In this document: positions 11,090-21,449 of the stretch, one piece after another
Position numbering within the stretch: the stretch's first letter is position 1
How the letters are laid out: every line of letters starts with the position of its first letter
From: Thalassia testudinum
Lineage: Eukaryota > Streptophyta > Magnoliopsida > Alismatales > Hydrocharitaceae
Length of the DNA: 64,000 nt
NCBI GenBank assembly: GCA_037157565.1
Contig: JAZHRO010000014.1
Location: 102,827,501 to 102,891,500 of the forward strand
Reading direction: 5' to 3'
Notes under the pieces: generated by a model
What the model saw: only the letters and a program-made list of their open reading frames with translations
Databases searched by the model: none
What the model was told of the DNA's origin: nothing
Program-made: the position numbers and the translations under genes

Positions 11090-11797
11090 GAGACCCCCTC
11101 CATACGAAATTCTCATCCCTTCTTCTCTTCTCTCACCCCCTCCAAAGCTCTAAGAGCTTGTCTCAAACCCAGGATGCTCCTCTAGAGTAAAAATCTTAAT
11201 TTTTCCACCTTCGTCCCCATTCGTGGAGCATCCTACGGTTGTCCTCTCTCTGCATTCGAGAAGTGGATCCTGTAACGAAGACGACGTGTTGCTTCATTCC
11301 CATTCTTCCTTCTTCGTCCTTCTTCTTGCTCCGTTCCCCGTCTTCCAGGCATTGTCCCGTCCGACTCGTCCTCCAAGCAATCATTGAGGAGGATATCTCT
11401 CTCTCCGTTCTTTTTACTGCTTTCTAGAATAGAGTTACTGCTTTCTAGTGTAATCATTTCCCACTTTCTAGTCATAATGAGTAGTGTAATGAACAATTTT
11501 TGATAATGAAATCCATGTTTATTCTACATCCCTTTTGCTTTTATTTGTAATATTCTCTCTCTCTCTTCTATTTATTATTTGTTAAATAGATAGATAGTTT
11601 CTAACTAGCTATTCTGCTTCGTGACAAATAAAACAAACACGTATTTTTAATCAAACGTCTGCCTCCCTGAGTTCGACCTGGGATTTCTATTCCGGTATCA
11701 ATTTTATTTATTGAACACGAGTTCTTTGCTTTCAAACTATAACGACAGGTTTTCAAAACCAAATTCGATAGTGTAGTAACTCGTCGCTTCAACATTT

Positions 11798-11815
11798 TGA
11801 CGCCGTTGTCAGGGA
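11798..11815 (+). other. Primer-binding site of A2
   Basis: TGACGCCGTTGTCAGGGA matches 15 of 18 bases of the tRNA-Asp complement and lies 3 bp after the LTR. Confidence 0.85.
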
Positions 11816-11910
11816 GGCGACACTCTATGATTTTTTTTGCGTTTTCCAACTTACGAATCATTTACCTCACTTTTCTCTTTTCTTATTGTGATTGCAGGTA
11901 CTCTTTTGAG

Positions 11911-11985
11911 ATGGGCAAAAGCGGTAGATTGGAGCAAAGTACTGTTGATGGTTCTGTAAGTCTTTCCCCACCTCCCACCCATTAG
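11911..11985 (+). CDS. Leader mini-ORF of A2
   Basis: MGKSGRLEQSTVDGS runs into the donor-like GTAAGT at 11956. A TTGTATTACAG acceptor-like site ends at 12950, just before the main ORF, giving an intron-like interval of 995 nt. G (991 nt) and C (998 nt) have the same arrangement. Unspliced, the ORF stops at 11985. Reading-frame continuity across the junction could not be settled. Confidence 0.45.
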   Translation: MGKSGRLEQSTVDGSVSLSPPPTH

Positions 11986-12975
11986 TTTTCATTTCACCAC
12001 GTAACAACACAAACATAAATCAACCTAGGTGTTCTTATAAACTCTAAGGTTAGTTTTGTTTGTTTGTTTGACACTTGCACCTGCCTCAACCTCCACATTT
12101 AAAAAAGAACAATTTTAAAAAATCTCACAGAGGTACACAACCTCATCTGATTGTCAAACTCAACCGGTAAACCAATCGTTGGAACCGATACACATACCCA
12201 AACACATAATTGAGTAGAAATCAGATTAGGTAATCACTTGTGTGCCTAATTAAGTGGTGCAACAGGCCAATTGTTTGAGTTGATTTGGCCTCACCACTTC
12301 AATTAAAATTAACTCATCAACTTGCTGCCATATAGGTTCAACTCTTAGGGATTTACCAGGCACTCCACATTCTTTTAAGTTTTAAAGGAAAACATCTTCA
12401 CCTGTGCTTTCAAAAACTGGTGTGCCAACAAAACTTGTTTGAAAATACCTAAAGTTGAATCCTAAAAGCTACTAAGCAAGATTTGAACCCAAAAATTCAC
12501 TACATCAAAAATAATCTTGCTTGAAAATCACTGGTTGTGCACGCACACACACATCAATCAATCATTAAGGGTACAACCCAGATAAAGGGTCCATCACATT
12601 CCAAAGCACATTCAAACCTAGCCCTAAATAAAACAGAGTAGACGTTAGCCTTAAGGATTCGACTCGCTCTTCATAGCCCAAAATGAGATTATTTTCTGTT
12701 AGTATGTTTCTACTATTCAATCTGATGTCTAGCTAAGGGAGTAGAATCAAACGATCGCAGCTGGGGGGTACACTAGGAACTGGAGGCGCAAGCCGAAGGA
12801 AGAACCTTCTCCCCAGTCCCTCCTTCTAACTAATTGGATTGAACAAATAGAAGTAGATCAAATTGTTTCTTTATCTCAAGACGGGTTCTGGGAGTCTGTA
12901 AGTCTTTAGGCTAGCCAACTTGAGGATAAGTTTGATTGCTTGTATTACAGGACACCTTTCTTCCTCCCGTCTATC

Positions 12976-14721
12976 ATGAATCCTTCCACATTTTATACAC
13001 ATTCCTGCTCTTTCCCTCCTGTTATGAGTTATCCTCAACATGACGATTATCCCGACTCGTACTGTAATCAACCATCAGTTAGTTGAGATAACTCGGATTG
13101 GGGATACAGTTCTGGACCTCCGTGTTTAGGGTCTAACCCTGAACACTAGTATTGTGATTTCTATCCTTCTCTGAGCCACATCGATTATAGATCGCCACCC
13201 TTTCATGGACAACCTAATACACTCTACAATCAAGGAGGATACACTGATCCTTACCCATCCTCTGATTACACTGCCTTTAGGTCATCACCACCTTTTGAAC
13301 AATCCAAAATAACCTATTATTAGGAAGGGTATCACGAATCTCAATTTGTTAACTCCTCAGCACTGATCCCAAACCTACCCAACACTAAAACAAGTCATTT
13401 GGTTCAGGGTAACCAGGTTCAAGATAAGGTTTTGGCTAACTTGAGGAATATCATACAATCTTTAGAAGTTCATCCAATACCATGCATTGAAAAATTGGAG
13501 CCTCTGATTGAAATGATTGATGATTTGAATAAGTATTTGTTGGATTGGCTCCAGGATGTTAAGGATTAGAACCCGGGTGAGTTTCTACTTGGGAAGTTAG
13601 CAAAATTGAGAATGAGATTTGTGGTTGCTTTAGTTCAATCATGGGATGATTCCCAGGATGAACCCCCTTCAAGAGAGCCTATGTCAGAACAAGCTCAGGC
13701 ACCTGTTGGAGGGGACATGTGTTATGAGGCTGACCAGATTGAATTAGAGCAACCAATTATGGATGATCTGATTTCTTCACCTGAGATCCTTGAACCGGGG
13801 TACGAGGAAACATATGTCTCGATGGATCAGAAAGTGATGGATGATTTTGGGACATACATTAATACGGATTTTGATTTCTTTGATTCTGATGGTGAAGATT
13901 CAGTTTGTGAAGTCTCACGTGAGTTTACAGAACACGATTTCTGTAAGATGATTGGGCCTGAGGAATCTAAGAGATCATTTGATAGCCCAATAACTAAGGA
14001 ACCTGATCTTATTGGGGCTCACATGAAGGATCCAGAATCGCATTTTCTGGAGGATTCAATCCAATGCCCTGATTGTCAGTTACACCCCATTGAATTTACT
14101 GATGATTCTGTTTTTGAGATAATTAGACCCAAGTCAGTTCTGATTCAACCACATCTTTTAGACTTGGAAATTTCAAATGGGGTGATTAATATGTAGCAGA
14201 TCCCAGAATTTGACATTCTGAAGGAGGATAGGAGTTAGGAAATTTTGATTTGGGAAGCAAACTCTGGAGGAAGTAGAAGACCGAGTCTAAGGGTTCCAAT
14301 TAAGCTGAAACCATCAAACCAAGACCCTTACGACATTTGTTCTGAGGATGTCCAACCCAAGCACACATTCATTGATTATCCTTTGGAGCTTGATTGCTCT
14401 GTAACCCAACTCTTTGGTCTTGGGTTCCATCAGCACAAATCGCAGGCCCGACCCCGCTTACATATTGATTTTAGGTTTTTGGTAATTTTTATCCAGAACC
14501 TTAGATATTCTCGATCATGGGGTATGGGTCTGTACCATAATCTGGTCCACATTTATGGACATCTGCTGGTAGGTCAGAGGTTTCATCTTTTTCTTCTAAT
14601 TCTGACCTACACCTGTGAATTCTTTATTTCTCTTCTTTGTATAGTGTGCCTAGCTGAAGGCAGTAAATTCAGCACATATACAGTTTTTCTTTATCATGGA
14701 GCAGAGCCATCATTCACGTAA
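12976..14721 (+). pseudogene. Family A acidic ORF, best copy (A2; 582 codons)
   Basis: One frame runs from MNPSTFYTHS to the post-ORF signature, broken only by about seven nonsense codons and no frameshift. Order: Tyr/Pro/Ser-rich region (residues about 1-125); LVQGNQVQDKVLANLRN and a helical LNKYLLDWLQDVKD segment (about 135-200); conserved VVALVQSWDDSQDEP (about 215-230); strongly acidic region rich in DDF, DFFDSDGED and EDS (about 230-405); less acidic C-terminal part with EDVQPKHTFIDYPLELD, FIQNLRY, GMGLYHNLVHIYGHLL and a hydrophobic tail. Stop sites differ partly from those in A1 and G, so the ancestral ORF was open. No known catalytic or zinc-binding motif is visible. It sits where gag-pol should be. 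Function unknown. Confidence 0.75.
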
Positions 14722-14807
14722 CTCAGGTGCTTTCTACTTTATTCCAGTCTATTTTATGTCTTTTTAATATAATGAGGACATTGCATTAGATATGCACGGG
14801 GGGGTGG
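14647..14807 (+). other. Post-ORF signature and central G-tract of A2
   Basis: GCCTAGCTGAAGGCAGTAAA, then AATGAGGACATTGCATTAGA at 14771 and GCACGGGGGGGTGG. Same pair as in A1, G, C and N. An (AT)n run follows near 14860. Confidence 0.65.
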
Positions 14808-15206
14808 ATATTCATCTTTGAATTAATTTGTCAGCTCCGTAGATTCATTTTATTTTCTTTCATATATATATATATAATTTGCGGAATTAGGGAAGAGAAC
14901 TTGGGCTTAAGAAAATTTTCAATCTTAGGAAATAAAACTATATGATTTGAACACGAAGACCCTTCAGGTCTTCGGACTTAATCGGCCCATGTATCCACTA
15001 AAATGTTCATTTGTTTTTCAAGTCTCACCATCTTAATTCTATTGTAATTTGATTAAATAAGTTTGGGTGATAAGTACATGACTTATCAACCCACCCTTTG
15101 ATTTGAGGGAACTTTAAGTCTAAAGCATCTACACACTTTCTTCTCATTGACTTGTTGATCAGCAATTTTAGCGAAAATTGGGTAGCTAATGAACCTTCTA
15201 GGGTGA

Positions 15207-15457
15207 TATGGCTGGCAAGTTATCATGGGTAACAGCCCATAGGTAGGTTGTCTAGAGCCTAGTCACTGGACCATTCTCTTCTTGCTGCCTTTAGGTAAAT
15301 CTTAGATCAGGGAAGCAACCTACTTAAAAAAAGAAAAAGAAAGTCAAAAAGAAAAGAAAAAGAAAACAAAAGAAATAAGCCACACTTCGCTGCATGAGTA
15401 TGGCTGGCAAGTTGTCGGTGGTAACAACTCATCGACCGGTTGTCCAGAACCCAGCTC
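15207..15457 (+). repeat. Duplicated stem-loop unit, A2
   Basis: Copies at 15207-15267 and 15399-15457 (ATATGGCTGGCAAGTT, then ATGGGTAACAGCCCAT in the first), with a purine-rich spacer. Confidence 0.7.
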
Positions 15458-15964
15458 AAGAAATGCACTGAAAATTCCCAAAACACTTAGGAAGAAGTGG
15501 AGAAGTAAAATAAACCAGGGAGATATACACTGTATTCACCCTTGTGTTGACCCCATAAAAATAAAAGTAGGGAGAAAGCTACCGGTTGTAAACACACATC
15601 TTTAGGCAAAACTCTCTTTTTAAGGTCACCTAGAGGCGTAGAAACCTGAAGTCCATTCTAATTGTTGATCAACAAGTCTATCACATTCACAATAAGATGC
15701 TTAGAACTTAGGATTTTTGTCAAGTCTTGGGTGAGTTGAATGGTCGTAGAAAGCCACTCGTTAACCCTAAACTCAAAAAAAACCAACAAAATTAGAAAAG
15801 AAGAAAAAGAGAAAAAGAAAATTTTCTTTGAATAAAGCGAGGGCTTGAGGTGGTCTGCATTGTGTCTTTGAAAGTTCAGATCCTAAGTAAAAATTTTTCT
15901 TAATGTTGAAAATAACTTATGCCCAAATAATCCAACCTAATTCTTTTATAAATAGCATGTAGTT

Positions 15965-16000
15965 TTTGCTAGGGGCTAGCAAAAGATAGGCATGGGGGTG
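15965..16000 (+). promoter_or_regulatory. Terminal stem-loop and PPT of A2
   Basis: TTTGCTAGGGGCTAGCAAA forms perfect 8-bp arms, followed by AGATAGGCATGGGGGTG and the 3' LTR. Confidence 0.82.
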
Positions 16001-17729
16001 TGATATAAACATATTTATATTATATAAAATGTCTATTTATGCATGTTCTTAAGCATAGAATTGCATTACATATTATAAATATTGCATAGCATGCATCATC
16101 TTGCATTTAGATTAGTCAGAATAAAATGGAGGTTAATTGTCTCCTTTTATGGTCAGGGACAGGGTGACTATTTACCGTGGCCTCGGATCGAAGATCCAAC
16201 CGTACAGATCTGATCAGGGCGACAATTGGAGTTCAACGACTCTAAGATCGCCCTAATCAGATATCTGTAGCATCAGGTAGAGATCGAGGAACCCTAGAAC
16301 ATCAAGGGCCAAGATGGTGTTAATCCGCACTTTAGATGACAAATCCAACTGCATGGATGGATTTGGATCAACAATTGTAGCCTAACGGCGCGAAAATCGA
16401 CTCAATCCGATACCCGTGGCACCATCTACATCACCCAGAAGATGGACGGCCAAGATGGCACCACGTGGCGCCATCTCGACTGCCCAACCGGCCGCATGCA
16501 ACCACTGAAGCCTTTAGCGCCAACACCTCTTGGCCGTTGGATCAAGATCCAATGGCTGCGAGGCACCCACGCTTAAGTTAAGTGCTCGACACAAATGCAC
16601 CCACAGCGCGTTGGTCGAGCGCCTTAACTCTTCATCGAGGCACGGGATCTAGCCGCGGGGTGCTTCAATTGGAGCGGGCGAGTGGGCGCTATCGACCGCA
16701 CGATGGAGATCAGGTAGCCGTGCGCACCCAATCGGCTGGACGCGCCATCTGACGCAGCGAGGTGATGCGCCATCCCACATGTTGAGGCACGCGGATGAGG
16801 CGGGTGATGGAGCACTCTCAGCCATTTGATCTCATGATCGAACGACTGAGATTGGATGATCATGGACACATGTTGAGGCGTGGGGAGGTGAGCGAGCACG
16901 CGCGAACCGCCCACTACGGCCACGTTCAGGCCTTTAGTGACAGATTTATCCATCACTAAAGGTCTTGAATTAATGATTTTCAACATATAATGAACAAATT
17001 TCCCTCACTCCTTGCAACTATAAAAGGAGACCCCCTCCATACAAAATTCTCATCCCTTCTTCTCTTCTCTCACCCCCTACAAAGCTCTAAGAGCTTGTCG
17101 CAAACCCGAGATGCTCCTCTAGAGTAAAAATCTTAATTTTTCCACCTTCGTCCCCATTCGTGGAGCATCCTGCGATTGTCCTCTCTCTGCATTCGAGAAA
17201 TGGATCCCGCGACGATGACGACGTGCTGCTTCATTCCTGTTCTTCCCGCTTCATCCTTCTTCCTACTCTGTTCCCTGTCTTCCAGGTGTCGTCCCATCCG
17301 GCTCGTCCTCCAAGCGATCGTCGAGGAGGATATCTCTCTCTCCATTCTTTTTACCGCTTTCTAGAATAGATTTACTGCTTTCTAGTGTAATCATTTCCCA
17401 CTTTCTAGTCGTAATGAGTAGTGTAATGAACAATTTTTGATAATGAAATCAATGTTTATTCTACATCCCTTTTGCTTTTATTTGTAATATTCTCTCTCTC
17501 TTCTATTTATTATTTGTTAAATAGATAGATAGTTTCTAACCAGCTATTCTTCTTCGTGACAAATAAAACAAATGTGTATTTTTAATCAAACGTCTGCCTC
17601 CTTGAGATCGACCCGGGTTTTCTATTCCAGTATAAATTTTATTTGTTGAACACGAGTTCTTCGCTTTCGAACTACAACGGCAGGTTTTCAAAATCAAATT
17701 CGATAGTGTAGTAACTCGTCACTTCAACA
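16001..17729 (+). repeat. 3' LTR of A2 (1729 bp)
   Basis: TGATATAAACATA to CACTTCAACA. Layout matches the 5' LTR, including a TATA box at 17019-17026. Confidence 0.92.
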
Positions 17730-18091
17730 ACTTTCTAGCATAGATTTTTGGCTTTCTAGTGTAGCGATTAGATGTAATGAACTTGATTTAGTGGTTATGA
17801 AATACCTGTTCATTTGATCTCTATTTTATCTTTATTTGTATCATTCTTTCTCTCTCTTCTATTAATTATTCTTTAAGTAGATAGCTAGCATAGATTTAAT
17901 ACAGCTAGCTAATCTGCTTCATGACAAATCAAATGTGATTTTTGATCAAATGTCCACCTCTCTGTGTTTGACCTAGAATTCCTTTTGAGTTTCGATTAAA
18001 ATTATCTGTTGATGGATTTTTCTCACAAATTACGCTACGACGACGGGTTTTCGAAACTCAAATCTTTTTGCGATGTTTTTCCACCCCAATA
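17730..18091 (+). repeat. 3' LTR of A1, second part
   Basis: It continues the A1 LTR (compare 4160-4524) from the A2 insertion point to CCACCCCAATA. The terminal CA has become TA. The A1 TSD gatgg follows directly. Confidence 0.92.
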
Positions 18092-18400
18092 GATGGCAAC
18101 AGCGGTGACCAGCGGAGAGAAGCTATCACGACGGAGGAAAGCGAATGGAAGCTTGAAGAGGGGTTAGGGAACGGGGGTGCTACTTGTGAGCGAGGGGGAT
18201 AGGGGGTAGTGTTGTGAGATGTTTAGGGTTATTTAAATATTTACATAAAAAAAAGATGATTGTGGGCGTAGATTTCATAATTAGTGATATATAAAAGATA
18301 CCCACAACAACGTATATAAATGTTGCTATAGTATCCTTGTCAGCATAGGTAACTTGTTTTGTAGTATCAACATGCAAAATTTGGTGATTTTATGGCACCT
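18092..18400. other. Host flank right of A1, possible decayed DNA-transposon end
   Basis: This resumes the sequence interrupted at 2769. It includes a purine-rich stretch and, near 18300-18370, CCCACAACAACG...TTGCTATAG and TTTTGTAGTA. These vaguely resemble subterminal repeats and the end of CACTA transposons. No second end was found, so the identification is weak. Confidence 0.3.
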
Positions 18401-20994
18401 ATATTGCACAAAACAAAATTTCAAAACTAGACTTAGGCTTTAAAAATAACACAAACTTCTAAACTAAGACCCTAAGGACTCTTTTTTTGGTAGTTTTGGG
18501 GTTTTGAAAATTTTTTGGTATTTTTCAATAATAAAGCAAGCAAGTCGAGACACAATTGAGAGACAAAAAAACTCATGAAATATTATTGTAACTCAAATCA
18601 AATGTCTACCCTAATCAAGCAAGTGCAAAAACAAAGTAACAAGTAGAAATAGAAAAGGAGAGGAATCAAGTTGTAGAAGTGAGGAGGAGCCTCAGAGAAC
18701 TCATGATAGTGCTGGAGAGGTCTGCCTTGATCTTCGAAGTGCAAGGAAGAAGTGAGAGAAGTCGGAGAAGTTCGGAGGATGCGAAGAAGAAATCAAAGTA
18801 GAGGAGAAGAAATTAGGAGGTAGAGGAATGCTTTTAAAAGGAAAACCTAAGGGAGAATGAACCTAACTAGAGCGTGTAGATGATAGAAAAGGTGGTGGAG
18901 AAGGGTTGGTGTGGAGGAAGAAGGAAGAAGATGAAGAAGGCTAGGGTTCTACCTATGGAAGATGAAGAAGGGAAGGAAGAAGAAGAACTAGGGAACCTAA
19001 TGGAACCTAAAGCACTAAGGGATCCCAAGAGAGACTAAAGAGGCTTAAGGCCATTAAGGGTGGCCATCCATGATGATATAAATAGAGGAAGGGGGCAACA
19101 ATGTAGAGTCTTGGGTTGCAAGAAGTTGGAATTGGGAAATTGGTTTAGGTATTTAGGAAAATGGGACTCCTAATGGGATTAGGATTAGATTTTCTAGAAG
19201 AAAGTCCGAAGGTTATAGCTGTGGGTTTTGTGTTTGGATGAGGGCTTGGGTGGCATGCAAGAGTCAAGGGAAGAGGGTTTGCATGGACTCTAAATAAAGT
19301 GGAGGGTTGGGTTGGTTAATTAAGGCAAAGGATCCTAAATTTTGGAAATAGGAATAAGTGATTAAAGGCGATTGATTGGGAAGGGTTTTTAGGAATCTAA
19401 GGTGGGTGGTACATGAGGGTTTTGGAGGCTCATCATACGTATGGAATTATGGTTTGGAGTGGCTTCCTGGATGGTCATGAAAGATTCTAGAGAGGTCCCA
19501 ATTTTGGATCTTGATTGGAGAGATTTTAGGAGACTAATTGGAGATCTAATTTGACTAATTGATTGCCACATTTTTGCAACTAAATCAAGGAATATTTAGG
19601 ACATATTAAGGTGTAGAAAAAACATGTGGGAAGTGGATAAGGTGTAAGAACCTATACGATAGGATTAAGACTAGGAATAGAGTAGTGTCACTAGGAGTGT
19701 GAGCTAGGGTTTAGGATTAGGCTAGGAATGTAATGTAGGGTTAGGATTAGGGTTAGGGAAATCAAGGGAAGCTAGTTAGGGTTTAGGTTAGGGGATCATG
19801 ATCAAGATTAAAGCATGGGCTATATTGGGAAGGTTCTAAAGTGCGATCAGGATTAGGGTTAGCATTTCAGGGAGATGGGTGAGATGATTTCTCCTCTCCT
19901 CTTATGCAATTTGAATCACTTTGACCAAACCTGACAAATAATGACTGCACAGAAAAGAATCTCAATAAGTAAGCATTAAATAATTAAGCTCAAATATGCA
20001 ATCCTAAAACCTAACATGTATGCATGAAATTATTTATAATATGCCCTAAGTCTAATGCAAATAATGCTACAAAACCACCATAATTAAGCATGTTAACATA
20101 TAAAAATGCATGCTTATCAAGACACGAGACTGCCCTTCACTTCATCGAAACCTTGTTTTCAGATTTGCCTTACTACAAATTAGTATCTTTCTCCCTCTCC
20201 TTTTTCTATCTTGAGGTCAGCGCAAGAGAAAAGTCAATGTATATCTCCTCGATTGTGCCATTTGTATTATTTCTTATTACCTAACTCACTATTTTTTCTT
20301 TTCATTTTTTGATTTTATATATTTATTATCTTTTTCCTTTTCTTCCTCCTACTACTTTATCTCTCTTTTTGTTTTACTTCTTTTCTCACTCATTTTCTAT
20401 GGTAGGTGGCTCTTCCAAATTTGGTTCACAAACATCTCCTAAAAAAGAATTTAAAGAAGATCAAATGGCAAAGCTGAGATTTGAACACCCTACATCTGAG
20501 CATACCTAGTCTATGAGATTAAGTTCAATTTTGAAGAGTAGACCCCTAGATCTCACACCTCTTTAAAAGGTTAGCTTTCTATTGCTAATTGCCTACAAGC
20601 TAGTCATTGTGTAAGTGCCAATGGTGAGATGCTTACTTTTTAAAATCACTCAAACTATAGGGTAGAAAGATAAGTCACATACTTATTACCTCATTGGCTT
20701 AAGACCTTAGCTAGCAAGATTCCTTAAGGACTTGAAAAATAGATTTACATCTTAGTAAATTCACAGGTTATTAAGTCAAAAATGACCTGAAGAGTCTAGG
20801 TAAAAAGACCTTAATTATACTTTTCCTAAGGCTGGTAATTCCTAAATACCTATGCATTATCATCCTTTCCTAGCTCAAGACTCTAAAAGAGTCGATTTTT
20901 TTTCCTTTTGGAAATATGAATAACTAGTACGAGGGACAAACAAAAAATAGAGATAGCCAAACTCGACAAAATTTAAGCATCCCCCTATGCCTAT
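18400..20994 (-). mobile_element. Element E, left part: 3' LTR and 3' internal region
   Basis: Reading the minus strand from 20994 downward gives sequence aligned with the 3' untranslated region of C: a GGCATAGGGGGATG tract, TAAGTATGTGACTTAT, a GGAAGAGCCACCTACC counterpart, and the block around 20215-20260. Below about 20108 the sequence changes to an LTR-like region with a TATTTATA stretch (about 19078) and a pyrimidine-rich downstream part, ending somewhere near 18400. The LTR limits are not fixed because its partner lies outside the window. The right part of E resumes at 46529, after the A' insertion. Confidence 0.55.
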
Positions 20995-21449
20995 TGATGA
21001 GCGTTATTTCGCAATGTAAAATCAAGGTTTCGGGAGAACCCATCGTCGTAGTCGCAAAAATTGCTATCAGATATAATTTATATCAAAACTCGAGGTGAGT
21101 CCCAGGTTGAACACAAGGAGGCAAACGTTTGGTTTTGAAATCCGTGCTTTCAATTTTATTTCCTTTTGATGTTTTTATCTTTTGCAATTTTTTTGGAATT
21201 TTAATAGGCAAGAGATCAAGTCGACAAAATATTTATCTAACTAATCTACTTGTAGAGAGAGAGAGAGAGAGAAACAATCATATATCTCAAAGGGTTTGCT
21301 ACAGATAAGAAAGCGGAAAACTACACTAGAAAGCAGTAAAAGGTAAAGATAAGAAGAGTCCCCCTCGATGGCTGCTTGGAGGACGACTCACTTTGACATC
21401 GCCTGGATGAAGGTGGCGAGAAACTGGAGGAAGGAGAATAGCGACAGAG
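20995..21449 (-). repeat. A' LTR, 3' segment (R/U5 side)
   Basis: On the minus strand it reads through the CTCCAAGCAGCCATCGAGG motif, a (GA)n/(TC)n run (21254-21272) and the U5 motif TTTGCCTCCTTGTGTTCAAC to the LTR end. Confidence 0.85.

Larger units (their letters stand above)
10064..11794 (+). repeat. 5' LTR of A2 (1731 bp)
   Basis: TGATGTAAACATG to CGCTTCAACA. It includes a perfect palindrome (10596-10619), a tRNA-like segment (about 10645-10735), a hairpin (10994-11025) and a TATA box (11082-11089). Confidence 0.92.
10064..17729 (+). mobile_element. Element A2: non-autonomous family A element inside the A1 3' LTR
   Basis: Two full LTRs (10064-11794 and 16001-17729), a PBS, an internal region of about 4.2 kb and a PPT define it. 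The host A1 LTR reads continuously across the insertion. Flanks are gcttt (10059-10063) and acttt (17730-17734), a TSD with one changed base. By eye the first 200 bp of the two LTRs are about 93% alike. It encodes no gag-pol. Its acidic ORF is the best preserved in the window. Confidence 0.93.
2770..18091 (+). mobile_element. Element A1: non-autonomous LTR retrotransposon (family A), interrupted by A2
   Basis: It has two LTRs starting TGATGTAAACATG, a PBS directly after the first, an internal region of about 4.2 kb, and a PPT directly before the second. The perfect 5-bp TSD gatgg lies at 2765-2769 and 18092-18096, which fixes both ends. The 3' LTR is split into 8705-10063 and 17730-18091 by element A2. 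No gag, protease, RT or integrase is present. The internal region instead carries a decayed acidic ORF shared with A2 and G. Without A2 the element would be about 7.66 kb. It is probably a LARD-type element dependent on an autonomous partner (inference). Confidence 0.93.

Noticed and set aside
18300..18380. CACTA transposon terminus
   Set aside because: Only one weak end is visible (TTTTGTAGTA), with no partner terminus, TSD or transposase.
19670..19870. Telomere-like TTAGGG and TTTAGGG units
   Set aside because: Irregular, interrupted, and located in the LTR-like part of E. The array is too degenerate to be a telomere or an interstitial telomeric array.
21254..21272. (GA)n microsatellite as a regulatory element
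   Set aside because: It is the complement of the TC-rich tract present in the U5 side of most family A LTRs; simple-sequence variation is enough to explain it.
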